Source: Yponomeuta sedellus (Eukaryota > Arthropoda > Insecta > Lepidoptera > Yponomeutidae). From it: 64,000 nucleotides of DNA. The notes beneath the pieces are model-generated. The model did not search any database and was not told where the DNA came from. It was given only the letters and a program-made list of their open reading frames with translations. Made by a program: the position numbers and the translations under genes. The stretch lies in the NCBI GenBank assembly GCA_934045075.1, contig OW203732.1:2707501-2771500 (forward strand). Direction: 5' to 3'. Every line of letters starts with the position of its first letter. Positions within the stretch are counted from its first letter, which is position 1. This document shows positions 19,463-34,400 of this stretch, in pieces.

Positions 19463-22400
19463 CTGGAATATGGAATGGATTGTTCAAGTTTTGTCTTGAA
19501 AGTAATTTTATTCCAGCTTTACATTTCTTGGGGTTTCTCGAGGTTATTGATTGATGGCAAAAATATTATTGTTCAAAAATTATTGTGTGCAAAGGCGAGT
19601 ATAAAACTAGTTATTAAATAGTTAACAAAAATGCAAAGTTAACCTTCGGTAATGGTAATAATTCCATAAAAAATATGGGAGTCGTTTTTTCATACGTCAG
19701 ATGCTGATAATAATAATCATTCGATTTAAAAATATTCTTATACAGAGGTTTTCTGTATAAAAATATTTTTCTCTGTGATACAGGTCACAAAAAAATAGAA
19801 AAACTAGTTGAACTAATGGAAATGGTTTGAAAACACTGATAACAAATATTTAGGGGAAATTTATTATTTTTTTTGGATGACTAGGTCTTTGCTTTGCTCG
19901 CAGAATTTTCCCATTAGTTGTAAATCATCAAGTTCTATCCATCACTTTTATTCATCTGGCAAGCTTCATAACCTTTTAATATTACTGAAGTATCATTCTA
20001 TTTAGGTAAATGTTGGTTGGCAGCTTATAATAAACAATCTAACACTAAAGGAACAGGCTGCTCAGACCATAAAACTTTACTTACGGTCCTTCGTAGTGTA
20101 CTGTCCATTAGGGTTGGAACTCTCGTAAGGCCCGTCAAACTCCAGCTTGACCTTGTAGTCTCCCAGCTCTTGCTTCATAGCTGTGATGAGAGGGTATTTT
20201 CCAGTGCCGCAGGAGCCACGGAAGTCATCCATGTCGATAGACCAGACCATGATTCCGCCGAAGCCTTCTTCTTTGAGCCAAGCCATCTATGAAGCAAAAG
20301 AGCGAATGTTATTGGAATTTTCGTTTGGATTCTTCGTGAAAGTATTTGAATAATACTATTGTGTGATCAAAATTCTAAGATAAACACAATATTGAAAAGA
20401 ATATTAAACACAATGTTCATCACAATACACTTTTCAAAGTTTGGCCAGTAACGATCGGACATCATCGGAATGATTGTTCCATCTAAGTCTGAGAAGACGT
20501 AGGTATGAAACAATTTGCCTGATATTGTGTCGTTTGCACAAATGCCTTACAATCTAAGGCATTTGTATGATGCTGTATGAATATTAATCCTAAAATGTTG
20601 TAAAGTTACTCTTATCATTTAATATGAAACCAGACGATTATGAAATGCCATAACAATTAAAAGCGATTGAATTGGAAGTTCTGTTTTTGTACCAACGTGA
20701 GCTGTTTTAGAATAAGAATCCGGACTTGGCTCCGTGGTAGAGTATCTCCTATACCTTCCTTAGGGAAGAAACCTTTGCCTCTCGGTGGGGACATGATGGG
20801 TTGATGATGGTGATGATTTGCAGTGATATTGTGATATCAATGCAATTTCTTATAATGCAAAAAATCTCAGAACTCTCCTTTACGTTGACTACATTAACAA
20901 GATGGTTGAACTTGATACAAGAAAATATCCAACAGTAAAAGATTAAGAATGTTTAAACAAAATTGCAATGTACTAAATTGATGTTTTACCTTGGTCTTCA
21001 GCGATCGCTCATCATCAAATCCGACCCACTGGTCATCCCTGTATGCAAATGGCACCATCTGTTCGTTGTCCCAGACCAAGGTCGTGTTGTCCTCTCGGAG
21101 GAAGTCACAGATCTCGTAATAGGACATGAAACCAGCTTCGTTTGTGAAACGGCCTGCTGCGCCTGGTAAAGAAATGATAAGAAAATCAGTCATGATGGTG
21201 ACAGAAAGTTTCAAAATTTCTATGTCCTCATTTTGGACATACCTGCTTGCGATGATAGGAAATGATAACGAGTTGGAATAAAACCAACTGTGACTGTAGC
21301 TATGCTCATTGATTAGAACAAAGCATATGCAATCAATAAATAAATACAATATATCACTGATTCTATTGAAATTGTTATATTTGTAAAAAATGAACTTTAC
21401 AGTCAATTTAAGAAGTAAAAAGAGTACATAGAATCTAAAAACCTATTTAGAGGCTTAACATTTTACCCATGCCGAATCTAACATGTTTACACACGTTATT
21501 GCGAGCCAAACATTTGCGTTGTGTCGTATTTGGGTAAAAGGAGATGTATTGATAAAAGGGGGATTAAAATAAAACACCAAGTGATAAAGTAAGAAATACA
21601 AATATGTCGAACAATCTGATTGGGAATTGACAGTAAGAGCAAGAAAAATTTTGTTAGAATTCACTTACCACCACCTGATGCAGGAGCGCCTATATCGAAC
21701 TGCGTGTCGTTGATGAGCGTGAAGGAGCGGCCGTAAGTCGGCATACCGATCATCAGCTTCTCCTTGGGAGCGCCCTGACGCACCCATTCACGGGCTGAAT
21801 AGTCCTAAAACGAAAAAGTTAAACATCAAACACCTGAAAACTGGTATGCTGTAACCCGACCAAAATTGGTAATGTTACAGTAATGGTTAGATTGATTTAT
21901 CAAAGAACAAGAATACTGATATGATGCAAACTGAATCGCTAATTGTACAATGATGATTGTAAGATGTAGATGAGGCTTTAAGTAGACCAAACATGTTGTT
22001 ACAATTGGCTACTGCAAAACAGTCTTTTGAATAAGTAGACCAAGACAAAGACGGTCGGAGGATTCACTGTAATGGGTTCTAAAATCACAAATAACAAGAT
22101 TGAGAGATTGATCTGACACTTCTTGCAAATACGGTCGATAAGAGATTTTTTTTTTCATCGGTAGTCTGGTTAGTGAACTTCATTAACCATAAATAAAATA
22201 AGCAAATAGAAGGTCGTTTCTTCAATAATTTCCACTTTGCTCTTTCAGTTTTATACTGATAAGCTTATTGATACTAAGCTAATATTCTACTTACCACAGT
22301 AAGTTTCTTCTGGTAGCTTGTGGCACTCTCTAGCGGGAAGAGCGGGCTGTTGTGTCCGACTTGACGCTCCCATTGTCCATGGAAGTCGTATGTCATCACG

Positions 22401-25400
22401 TTGATGAAGTCCTAAAATAATACAGGGGTTATTATTTCTTCTCCGTAATGTACCTCTTTATCACTTGAGGTTGGAAGTCTGCATTTGAAGATCTCTGGCA
22501 TTTCATGCATGTAGCAGCTGCTACTGATCCAAGATCATTCCTCCAATAATTTACTCAGTAACTCACCAGATACTTGAGGATCTCCAGCACATAGTACACA
22601 GCAGCTATGCTTCGAAACAAGTGGAGTCGGAGGCTTTGAGCAACAGGCGACTAGCCGGAAGTATTGGCTTTTCCCTCAACTATTAACTTAGTAACTTACC
22701 TGCGTGTGTCTATGCAACGACTAATGAATGTTGACGAAGCAAAAGAGGTTTGTCAGAATTGCGCCACGTGCATATCCTGGTATCTGCTTACCTCTTAAGG
22801 ATACAAACGAGTTTATATGTAATGTTACTCACCAGATACTTGGAGATCTCCGGAACGTCGTAACCGGCTGCAATGGCCTCAAAGGAAGCTGGGACGGCGG
22901 CCGTGAGCAGCAGCCGCGGCTGGCCCGAGGTCTTGGCCTCTCCCTCGAATGCCAGGCGGAGTTCCTTGAGCAGGTTTACGAAGGCAGCTCGGTCGTCTGC
23001 TCCCCTGGTGGCGTGAGATGGTAAGGTTCACATTTGGGCCTGGTTTTGTAAAATGCTGTGGTAGCGCAGTGATAGAACGCTGGCATCATATTAAGGAGGT
23101 CTTATTTCAATCGCGGTATGAACAAATGACTTTAATTTTCAAGGTGCATACATTTGTGAAGTTTTACTAACAATGCCACTCGCTAACTCCGAAGAAAACC
23201 ACCATGAGGAAACCTGAGTGTCTAGGATGTTCATACCTTACCATGCTCTCAGCGCTTCCTCCTCAGCGCTTGACCTGCATTGTAATTAAGCCTATTCTCT
23301 CTCTCTGAGAGATGGCCTGTATTCTAAAGTGGAACGTTTATTGACTACATAAAAAAACAGCCTGTTTTAAGACCTCTCAGTAAGTTCTTGTTAGCTATTT
23401 CCTTATGTGATCAAAATGTCAATACAAATTATATTCAAATGTATCTGATCCACAGTGCCTACCTTCACATGTATAGAGTCTTAAACAACTGGCTCTATTT
23501 TACATTTTACAAATAACTTCCTCACAACATAACAACAACAAAAACTTCCTGGTCCCTAACTCGGACACCCAAACATGAACAAATACCCAGGCTTAGACTT
23601 TTGTACTAATCAAGGCGACCACCAGTGGAAACTGAACCCGCAACGCAACTTTTGCTAGTCAAGCATGTTAAACCGCTAGATGAAACAGAATTGAACATCG
23701 AAAAATCCCTTCTCAAAGCTCCGACACTAAAGCGATAAATTCCAGATTTCCCCGAAGGCGACTCGGCTAATAAAATTTAAATCCTCACCTCGGGTACTCC
23801 CAGTCGACGTCGAGACCGTTGAACTGATAGTCCCTGAGGAACTCGATGGCTTCGTAGACGAATTGGTTCATTCTGAACACGTTCGAGGTGAGTTCTTTGA
23901 AGGGGGTCGAGCCGAACGCCCAGCCGCCTATGGCGAGGAGGATCTGGAAACGGTTTTCAGTTTGTTAGGTGTTAAGGAGACAGATTTGGGGGTGGAATTT
24001 GAATAACTTTAGAAATAGTTAGTTTTGATTTTTTGGCGTGATTTAGTTTTTTAGGTTTCTAAAGCCGATTGCGTACTATTTGGATGTAGTTTTGGATACA
24101 CAAGGCTTTCATAAAGTGCCGTAAAATAATGAATTATGATAAGTAGCCCAGTGGGTAGAACGATGTACTCAGAAGCGAGAGACCCTGGTTTGATTCCCTG
24201 TGCGGGCATGTACCAATGGCTTTGTTTTCTAAGGTTGGTACGTGGAGTTACTCGTATAGTAGCAATACGATTCGCTGACGAATAGAAAAACATCGAGAGG
24301 AAACCTGAGTGTCTGAGTTGTTCAAATAAGAGCGGGTGATCGTGCTCCTCCACTATAAAGGGAAATTTCCCGCCAGGCAGATCGTATGCCTGGGGACGGC
24401 CGGTCCGACTATTGTTAGTCGGACGTTATATTTATGGTATGTCATTGAAACACTTTGATTGCGCGATGCAGGAATGTTGGAGTTTGTAGTGCACGCGCAG
24501 ACTTGACATGTGCTCGCCACAAGTATTGAACACTTTTAAGGGCTACTTATTGTATTTTAAGAATTACTTGGCTTGTGAAGTTTATGCTCACGGCGGCGCT
24601 AGGATAATGAGGTCCAGTTTCTGAATTGACAATAATTTAGCTATACTATTTTTATTTTTAATGCACTAACCCGTGCTAAGGACAAATTTAAAAACCTATT
24701 CAGAGGCTAAACATTTCACCTATGCCGGGATTCGAACCCGCAACCTCTGGCTATGCGTGCCAGCGCTCTACCAATTGAGCCAATAGGCGACTCACCGGCA
24801 TCAGTGAAATTTCGAACCTCTTTACATTATTCTCTGTATTACGTACATGCAGCGACATCTGTCTTAAGTAAATTGCATCACTTACAGCCCCGACTACCTA
24901 CTTTGCAGTTAGGTTTTACATCGGAACGATATCACTGTACCCACATGATTATACTATATTTATTTTAAATGCACTAACCCGTGCTAAGGACAAATTTGAA
25001 AACCTATTTAGAGGCTAAAAATTTCACCCATGCCGGGATTCGAACCCGCATTCGGTGAGTCACCCATTGGCTCAATTGGTAGAGCGCTGGTACGGATAGC
25101 CAGAGGTCGCGGGTTTGAATCCCGGCATGGGTGAAATTTTTAGCCTCTAAATAGTTTTTTAAATAATTTAGCTAAGTAAATACTCAACCGCAGTGCTGTC
25201 GTGTGCAGTAGTGAAAGAGTGTGACAGAACGTTACTTAAGTATTTACTTAGCGAAATCCTCAATTGAGAAATCGGCCCTTATCGTCAAACAGGACTGTTT
25301 TATGCGGAAACCGATAAAAATACTGCAGTCCACTACTAGACTTAGGTTAGAAACTTCCTTTGCTGAATCTGATTTTAAAAGTTTGGGAAGTTGCTTTTAA

Positions 25401-28400
25401 GAGAAGACATAGATAGATAGAAGACAGTTAATTTTAGTTTGTGTTTTTGCGTGCATATATATTATATATTTTTTTCTGACATATTTTTGTGTCAGAAAAT
25501 ATATTATTCACAATTGGTAGCTCAATTTCGCTCAATTGGTAGAGCGCTGGCACGGATAGCCAGAGGTTGCGGGTTCGAATCCCGGCATGGGTGAAAATTT
25601 TAACGTCTAAATAGGTTTTTAAATATTTTTGTGCTTATGTATATTTTTTAATTTTATTACTATGGACGAAACGTTTGTGGATGTATATTTCTATGCTCGT
25701 GTAAGATTGTGCTCTGTATTTTACTAAATAAACAAACTAACTAGGTAGAGATATGTAAAATGTCTAATGACTCTGTCGAGTTATCGTATCTTATTTTTAA
25801 GCGACAAAAGTCTTCCTTCGAATATTTTGCGTCTACGCTTTCAATTCGCATGGGCGAGAATCGGCTCCCTGGATAGAAGATAGAATATTCTTTATTGTAC
25901 ACAGAAATTAAAGTTACAGAAATTATATAAAAAATACAGAACAAATGGCGGCCTTTACTAAAAGCAATTTCTTCCAGGCAACCATAGACGGAGACAAGAG
26001 AGAAATTAGAGACGGGTAGTCGGTGCGATGCAAGAGTTTCCTAGTTATTAGTTTGAGTGTTTATTTAACAAGATAGAAACATGTAACTCTAGTTAGCAAT
26101 TTTGTGGTATGATAAATGGTTGAAGAACCTTAGGTTTATTAACTTCGCCTGTAGTTTCAAATGGGATATTTTTAAGTCAATAAACAAAGTTCCCAAGTGA
26201 AATAGAAGAAAAACTTTGGAGTGCAGCAAATTGGCTTTCCGCGCTAAGATTGATAACGTTTTCATAAAACTTTATGTTCTTGTAAAGTTTTATCCAGTTT
26301 CATAACTATCTTGTGAAGCCAGAACGAAGTCAGTGCAAAAACCTCATGAACAAAAATGAGGTCTGTAACTTTATAATTATTGTGCATGTGACCTTTTCCT
26401 TTATTGGGGATTATAAGTTTGAACTAAGATTTAACTAAAGAAGGTCTGTGGACGGGTTTCTAAGACGCCCGGCGTCCATTGTTGAAAACGTTTCTAGAGA
26501 AAAATTTAGGTAAAAGCTTGGACTGTATAAAAAGATCTAGACTAGCACCAGTGAGAAATTTTATTTAATTTGGCGAGAGAGCCGTTATGCGTCTTGTTGC
26601 GCGCGGATTTTGAAGTATTTTTTTTGGTAGGTTGCGCTGTATGTTGAGGAATAGAGTTGGAAAGGATAGGGATGGGATAACAAGCCAAGAGAGTCTGTAA
26701 TAATTTCCACACACAATTTGTCTTGGTCCCAAACTTGGGTAACCCGTGCTATGGTAACCAGGTAGACATCACAAACAAGGTAATACACTCAGATTATGAT
26801 CTATTGGAGAAATGTATCGGGCCCCCAGCAGGGATCGACCCCATGAACACCGGCATGGAAATACTACATGAAGATGTTTGACCAACAATACAGCTAAACT
26901 CATCTTCGTTCATTATATTTTAGCATTGGCTATGATAATAAAATAAACAGCATTAAAATTTCAAAAAAAAACTTTTCTAAATTGCGCCAAAAATCACAGA
27001 AGCACCATAATGCAAGTCAACTTATGAGCCTGAGGATGCCTTGTGTTAGAGGCGAAACGCGTCACGTGTTTTCTCACACAAGTATTGGTGTCGGTGGTGG
27101 TCTGTTCGTGTCTTGCTTCTGCTTGAAAAAAGTGGGAGGGAGGGCTTAGCATTAACTAACCGCATGGTGTTTCTGAGATTTCGGCGAAATTCAGCAAAGT
27201 AACGCCTGATTCCATACAATAAAATAAGCAGAAACTCGCTATAACAGGACGACACTTGTAAGCGAGTTTCTATCTCTTACCTTCAAATTGGGATTCTTTT
27301 CCCTCAGCACGACCACTTTGTCGTACATCTCAGCGTCTTTCTCGTCGCCCTCAGCCAGCTTGTGATCTTTCAGTGTGGCGAACGCGTAAATGATGTGCGT
27401 GCAGAGGGTCGGGTCGACGTTTTCAGGCGAGAAACGGCCGGAACTGGGTCGCTTGGATGACCAGGATGTCAGGTAGCAGAGAACTTGAGGGTCGCGCTCT
27501 ATGGAATAGGCGAAGAATAAGTTTGGGAGCTCCTTATTTGATTTTGAAACTGAGAAAAGATTTGTCGCTTTTTATGACATCGACATCAACCCTTGTATGC
27601 CCCCACTACTGGACCACGGGTCTCTTCCTGCATCACTGGAAGGTTAGGCCTTACTCCACCACGGGGCCAAGTCCGGGTTGGTGGAGGATTGTATGACAGT
27701 GGCGGGCCTTACTGTCAGAAGTTGTCAAGCCGCCCATAAGGCCTGACATGGCTTAACGACTGCCATTATATGACAGCCGGCACGATGGCTTAACGTGCCA
27801 TGCAAAGCACTCGGAACTTATGTTTTGGATATAGATAAATGCCGCTAGAGTCAGTATAAATAATTTAAATACAGGTATAAAAAGCGTAACGTTAAAGAAG
27901 AACATTATGCATAAAGCCTAATTATTTATTCTGGTGCTAAAAATCACCAATCCGTCGTTGTAAAATAAATGGCAGGCATAAACCACAGCTATTTACTAAT
28001 CCAGTCACCTCTGTCTCCCAAGAGAAGGCCACCGTTACATAGCCGTAATGACCGTCTGACTTTTCCTTGTGTAACCTGTCGATTCACTGATAATAGCACA
28101 AAGGAAACGATGAAATTCAGTCAGCAGTAATGGGTGGTCGTAATAGCTAACTACATTGGCTATAATTGGTCAAAATCGCCGGGCGTTTCCGTAATCACAC
28201 ATTGCGGGCACCCAATGGTTTAATGACCAAAGTGTAGGTGTCTGTTTACTTTCACAAACTGTTTTATAATTGGCCAATGTTGCTTTAAATACTGGCGCCA
28301 ACGATTACTGTGAGACTTTCTAAAAAACATTATTTTGCTCACATTCATCATTGTCAGGAAATGCTCACACTAAAAAACACTCGAAATAAAAATAATAATG

Positions 28401-31400
28401 ATATGACAGTGTTATTTTTGTACAAAACAGTGATTTCGACCTATAACGCATATCACTTAGATGTAGTCACAAAATTAACCTGATGTTATTTTTGTGAAAT
28501 TAGTTTAATTTAATTTATTAAATTAAATTAATTTCACAAAATTAAACTAAGGAAAATTCTCAATTTATTTTTCAAAGTCGTAAGTTTCTCGTAAGTTTGA
28601 GTTGGCGCTATTTCTCAAATGTTCTTCCATATTTATCACTATTTCATTTCGAATCAAGCTTTACCTAGTATATCTAGACAACCCCGAAACAAACGGCTTT
28701 CTCCTTTGCCAATATAAAGTCAATACTCAAGCCAGCAAACATAAGTCACTCTAATGTCAGCCAACAATACAACAAATCACACTTCCGAATACCTCTTGAA
28801 ACTGCGTTTGGCAGTAAAACGCAAGCAAACTCGACAGGAGTGCCGCCAGGGCCACTCTTGAGCCCGCTGTTGTTACCAACTGTCAAGAAAAGACTTCCAA
28901 AAGCCGTCGACAGCCCATGACATAGTTGCTAAAGTTTCGAACATCGTCACAACCAGGCACAAATGGCCTTTGGGATCCCATTCAGGGTTTAAGTTCTTTA
29001 TGTAAGTGGGGGATCACGTTAGACCGGACAAGTTGGGCCACCTAATGGTGGATGTGATTTAAAACCCAACAAGTTTACGACGCTAGAGGTACTCATGTCA
29101 AGCGAAATTTTATGTCTGCAAGGGTAAAGTGTAATAAATGGCATATTTTGCAAGGATCAGTGGGCGTGAAAACAGATTGTTCTAAACGCTCTTTGAGTGG
29201 TCGCCTGCTGAACGATTTTCCGTCTTATGAATACTAAGCCAGTATTTTTTTACGAATATTAAATTTTCCTTATGCTTGAGGTGTATCTAATAGTTCTTTT
29301 TCTCGACAGAAATTAATAAGTTTCGTTTACTTCACGCTCGAATAAATTCGCTATTTTTCTCCCTCACGTTTGATCGCGAATGATTGATGGAATAGATTTT
29401 TTCATTTTGAAGAATTGCCTCAAAGATTGACGCGCAATTTTTCTTCTGGAGGCGATGAGATAAAATGGTAGAGCTATTGAAGGCAGCCGCGGGTCATTTA
29501 TATAGCTGAGGGGTCGTGGAAGTGATAGAATTCCTATAATTGAATTAAACTTATACTAATGTAATAGTAATACAAGCACAATTTTTTTAACACTGTTGGC
29601 TTTGTGAAAACATAACATAAAAATATAAATATTCTAAAAACCATCAAAATAACTATAATTTTAAAACCTGTAAAGTATCTGAGACTTATTTCGGGATTTT
29701 TGGTGAAAGTGCAATTTTTTTGGTGCAGTTTATACACTTGTCACTACACGGCAAAGGAGGTAAAGAGTATGGGCTTAATTACCACGCGTGCCCACCTCTT
29801 GGATTGGCTGTTTGAACCGTTGAGTTATGTGACACCTCAGACACTCTGATTTCCTCACGATGTTTTCCTCCACAGTTAGCCAGTGATATTGCTACTATAA
29901 CCTCACAAATGTACATAACTTGGAAAATCACAGGTGCATGCCTGCATTGGAATCTTACCTGGATCTCTCGCTCCCGAATCGATTGTTCTACCCATTGAGC
30001 TACCGCCTGCTTAGAAATGTTTACGGATACAATTATTTTAAAGAAAAAGATCCGGAAAAACTATTTAGCTACAATGTTAACATCGATATCACCTCTTTTA
30101 TGTCCTCATTGCTGGGGCACGGGTCTCTTCCTGCGATGCAGTCACCTCATTATGACTCCTCAAATTAGCAAATTTGCGTATACGACTCAGTGACAAAACA
30201 TGAAACTAATTTTTATGTGAATAATGTCTAATCCTTCAAATATTTTGCGTCTACGCTTTCAATTCGCATGGGCAAGAATATAGAGCGACAGTCAAAATCT
30301 GTATTCTGAACCCTATATTGAATTGGAATGAGAAAATAAATGTCTAATAAATCTTTGACTCTGCGACTAATGTCTAATCCTTCGAAAATTTTGCGTCTAT
30401 GCTTTCAATTCACGAGGGCGAGAATCGGCCCCCTGGGCGGACTGTCCCGACAAAAGCCTAGTAAGTTGATCCGGTCGAAATCAAATAATGTGTAGTACTT
30501 ACTTAAAGATTTAGTTCAAAAAATGTTTTTGGACATCGTGAAAAATTTACTCACTGTTTTTATCCAAAAGGGCTGCGTTTTTGTTCTTTATAATGACATG
30601 CTTGGTGGGTTTCTTGACGCGGCTCAGCACATCAGAGAGGCTGATCTTGATCGGCTCCGGTTTTTCTGTCACTTCCACTATGACGCTGGAGGCTATGGAG
30701 GCCCAGTCCACGTCTTTGGCGTCCTTGCCTCGCGATATGCCGCGGAGTTCCTCCCTGGGAATAGAAAGAGGTATAGGATGAAATGAGATGAGTTGAAATG
30801 AGATGCTGATGTATTGAGTTCAAGTTGATTTGAGAAAAGATGGTCACAGTGGAGATTTCTTCCGCTGCCTTTTTCTCCACTACAAGTACGGCTCCAAGGC
30901 AGCGGCTTCCATTTTACATTCAGCCAACTGAATGTAATTTTTCTAAGTTCAAATATATTTTTTATTTGATTGATAATTATTTACTATACACCAGAAAATT
31001 ACAGAAACAAAAGCTAAGTTACAATTGTGCGGCCTTATTACTAATAACGATTTCTTCCAAGCAACCTCATATTGGAAAGTTTGCCGGAGAAGAAATAGAT
31101 ACGTCAATTGGTACTAAAACAATAAAGGACGAATGTTCTTTAAATAAATGTTTCTAACTTTATCTTATGATTACACTATTTTTATTTTTAATGCACTGAC
31201 CCGTGCTAAGGAACAAATTTAAAAACCTATTTAGAGGCTAAAAATTTCACCCATGCCGGGATTCGAACCCGCAACCTCTGGCTATCCGTGCCAGCGCTCT
31301 ACCAATTGAGCCAATGGGCGACTCACGGCATCAGTGAAATTTCGAACCTCTTTACACTATTCTCTGTATTACGTACAGCCAGCGACATCTGACTTAAGCA

Positions 31401-34400
31401 AATTGCATTACTTACAGCCCCGACTACCTACTTTGCAGTTAGGTTTAACATCGGAACGATATCACTGTACCCACATGATTACACTATTTTTATTTTTAAT
31501 GCACTGACCCGTGCTAAGGAACAAATTTAAAAACCTATTTAGAGGCTAAAAATTTCACCCATGCCGGGATTCGAACCCGCAACCTCTGGCTATCCGTGCC
31601 AGCGCTCTACCAATTGAGCCAATGGGCGACTCACGGCATCAGTGAAATTTCGAACCTCTTTACACTATTCTCTGTATTACGTACAGCCAGCGACATCTGA
31701 CTTAAGCAAATTGCATTACTTACAGCCCCGACTACCTACTTTGTAGTTAGGTTTAACATCGGAACGATATCACTGTACCCACATGATTACATAAGAGTCC
31801 TAAAAATTACATAAGAGTCCTAAACAATCATGATTACAATAACTGTTTAGGTATTGTAATCATGATTGTTTAGGACTCTTATGTAATTCCTGGTGGACAC
31901 ACAATGAAGATTATTCGATGTCAACCCTTGTATGTCCCCACTGCTGGGGCACGGGTTTCGTTCTGCATCGCAGACAGATTGGGCCATACTCCACCACGGG
32001 GGCCAAGTCCGGGTTGGTGGAGGATTGTAAGACAGTGGCGGGCCTTACTGTCAGAAGTTATCAAGCCGCCCATAAGGCCTCAGACACGGCTTAACGACTG
32101 TCATTACATGACCACCGGCACCAACTTGCCATGCAAATTAAGGAAGTTATATAATTAAAAATTTTCTATAACAAAAGATAGGCGACCAAAGCCCAGCCAA
32201 ATCAATTCCTATACTTTTTAAATGAGTAAGTGAATTAAATTATCACCGCTAAAAGAGTCCTTTGTATGAGTAGATCAATCCCCTTTTCATCTTGGATAGA
32301 TATAGAAATTTTACACGCTTATTCTGTCAGGGATACCGTGTTTTTTAGTATTTCTTAACTTTTCGCAATGCTCATACATATGTTTCACCTAATAAAAAAT
32401 CGCGGTTAGACCCGTTTAATATGTAAACGTCTTCTCTATCTCACTAAGTATAAAAACACGAAACCTCTAAATCACTCGTCAGAGGCAGTTTATTTAATCT
32501 GTGTTAAGTCTTTTCCTTGTAAAATCTCCACCACAGACAATTTTATTTTGGGTTTTATGAGTGTTTTATTTGGAATCGTCGTCGTCAGTCTATACTTGTC
32601 CACTGCTGGACATAACCCTCCCCTAATGAGCGCCATAGCGCCCTGTCTTCAGCTTGCCGCATCCAGCATCTGCCTGCAGTTTTTCGCAGATCGTCATCCC
32701 ACCTAGTCGTAGGGCGCCCTAAATTACGTTATTTGGAATCATTTTTTCATAAATAAAAGCATAGCTTTAGAGTTTTGGTTTTATCCATTTTATGTGCACA
32801 TTAATCTAGATTTCGAAATAAGCACCCAGTTGAACCTGTATCACACTAATAATATAAAGGCGAAAGTTTGTGAGTGTGTATGTTTGTTACTTCTTCACGT
32901 CTAAACGGCTGGAGAAATTTTAATAAAATTTGGTTTGTAGCTAGCTGACACTCAGGATTAACACATAATCTACGTTTTAATGCGGGTACATATCTTATTC
33001 CCATGGGAAAATCGATGAACCGCGGGTAACACCGCGGGGTACAGCTATTCGTTTATAAAATAATTTGAAGATTAAGATTTAGACTGACTAATCTATATAT
33101 TAGTTACGAAACTGAAGCTATTAGACGTTATTAGCGGTTATTAGCAAAAACTGCTCCAGCAGCGCGCTACGGTAAATCATAATAGCGCCTCACGTAACTC
33201 CCAGTTAGCCGAAGCTGGCACATTACCAAATGGACCAAAAACTCCACAGTAACTGTACCAAACGAAGACAATTTTGGTCGTCCACTCGTCTATTTAACAG
33301 TGTAGAACTAGAGACCACTGGGAGTTCATTCGTTGGCGAGGGAACAGTGGCTAGTGATAGCATAAAGCAGTTTACATACACGTGTAGAAGGTCTGGTCAT
33401 AGACAAAAGGGCACTGGTGTACCCGTGGGCGAGTTCTAGGCCCATATTTGAATAACTTGTCACCGACACGATAAAAAGAAGAAGAAGTACACACACACAA
33501 ATACACATACATATTATATTAACTATATTACAGGTTATAACAGGAGGGCTATGTCCAGCAGTGGACTACAATAATATAGCCTGAAAAAAAGAAGAAGGTT
33601 AAAACTAGATGTAATATTGTAACGGTGCAAACCTCTTTACACCAATTTTTAATATTTCTTTTCTATCTACAATTTTTAGTTAAATTATAGTAAGGTTTTA
33701 AAAATTGCGATTTTAAGCGATCTTAGTTTTCGATGCCTCTAAACATAGTTCCCGTACTAGTACTATTAAGTACTAGGATCGCAAAGTCACATTTTCGCCT
33801 AGTGTGGGATCGCAGGTCAACAAACGGAAAAGAAAACGCTGTGAAATAGTGTTCTGAGGTTTGTCAAATAGTGTTTTGAAAGTCAACCAGTGTTTAACGT
33901 TTGTTAAAAAGTGTTTTGAAATTTGACAATCAGTTTTAAGAACCTATTTAGAGGCTAAAAATTCCACCCATGCTGGGACTCGAACCCGCGACCTCTGGCT
34001 AGCCGTGCCAGCGCTCTCCCGACTGAGCTAATGGGCGACTTACCGACATCAGTGAAATTTCGAACCTCTTTACAATACTCTCTGTATTACATACAGGCAG
34101 CAGCTCACTTTGGAGAGCGCTGGCTCAGTTAGCCAGAGGCCGCGGGTTCAAGTCCCGGCGTGGCTGGAATTTTTAGCCTCTAAATAGGTTTTTTAAATTG
34201 TCTTTAGCACGAATTAGTGTATAAAAAAAAGAATATTGTCAATAAGTGTTTGGCCATTTGTCAAAACATTGACTATTATTTATTTTACCTTGTATATTCC
34301 TGCTTTTGGAAATCCGAACTTTTTAACTAAATATTTTTGCTTTTAAATTACACCACAATTTCCCAGCAAAATTTAACAAATCCCTCGGTCCATCTCTATC

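Noticed and set aside
19485..19494. Alternative 3' splice site for the last Cht7 exon at 'ctttcaag'
   Set aside because: Joining there puts a TGA in frame; the acceptor at 19463 restores phase and gives the expected start of CBM14.
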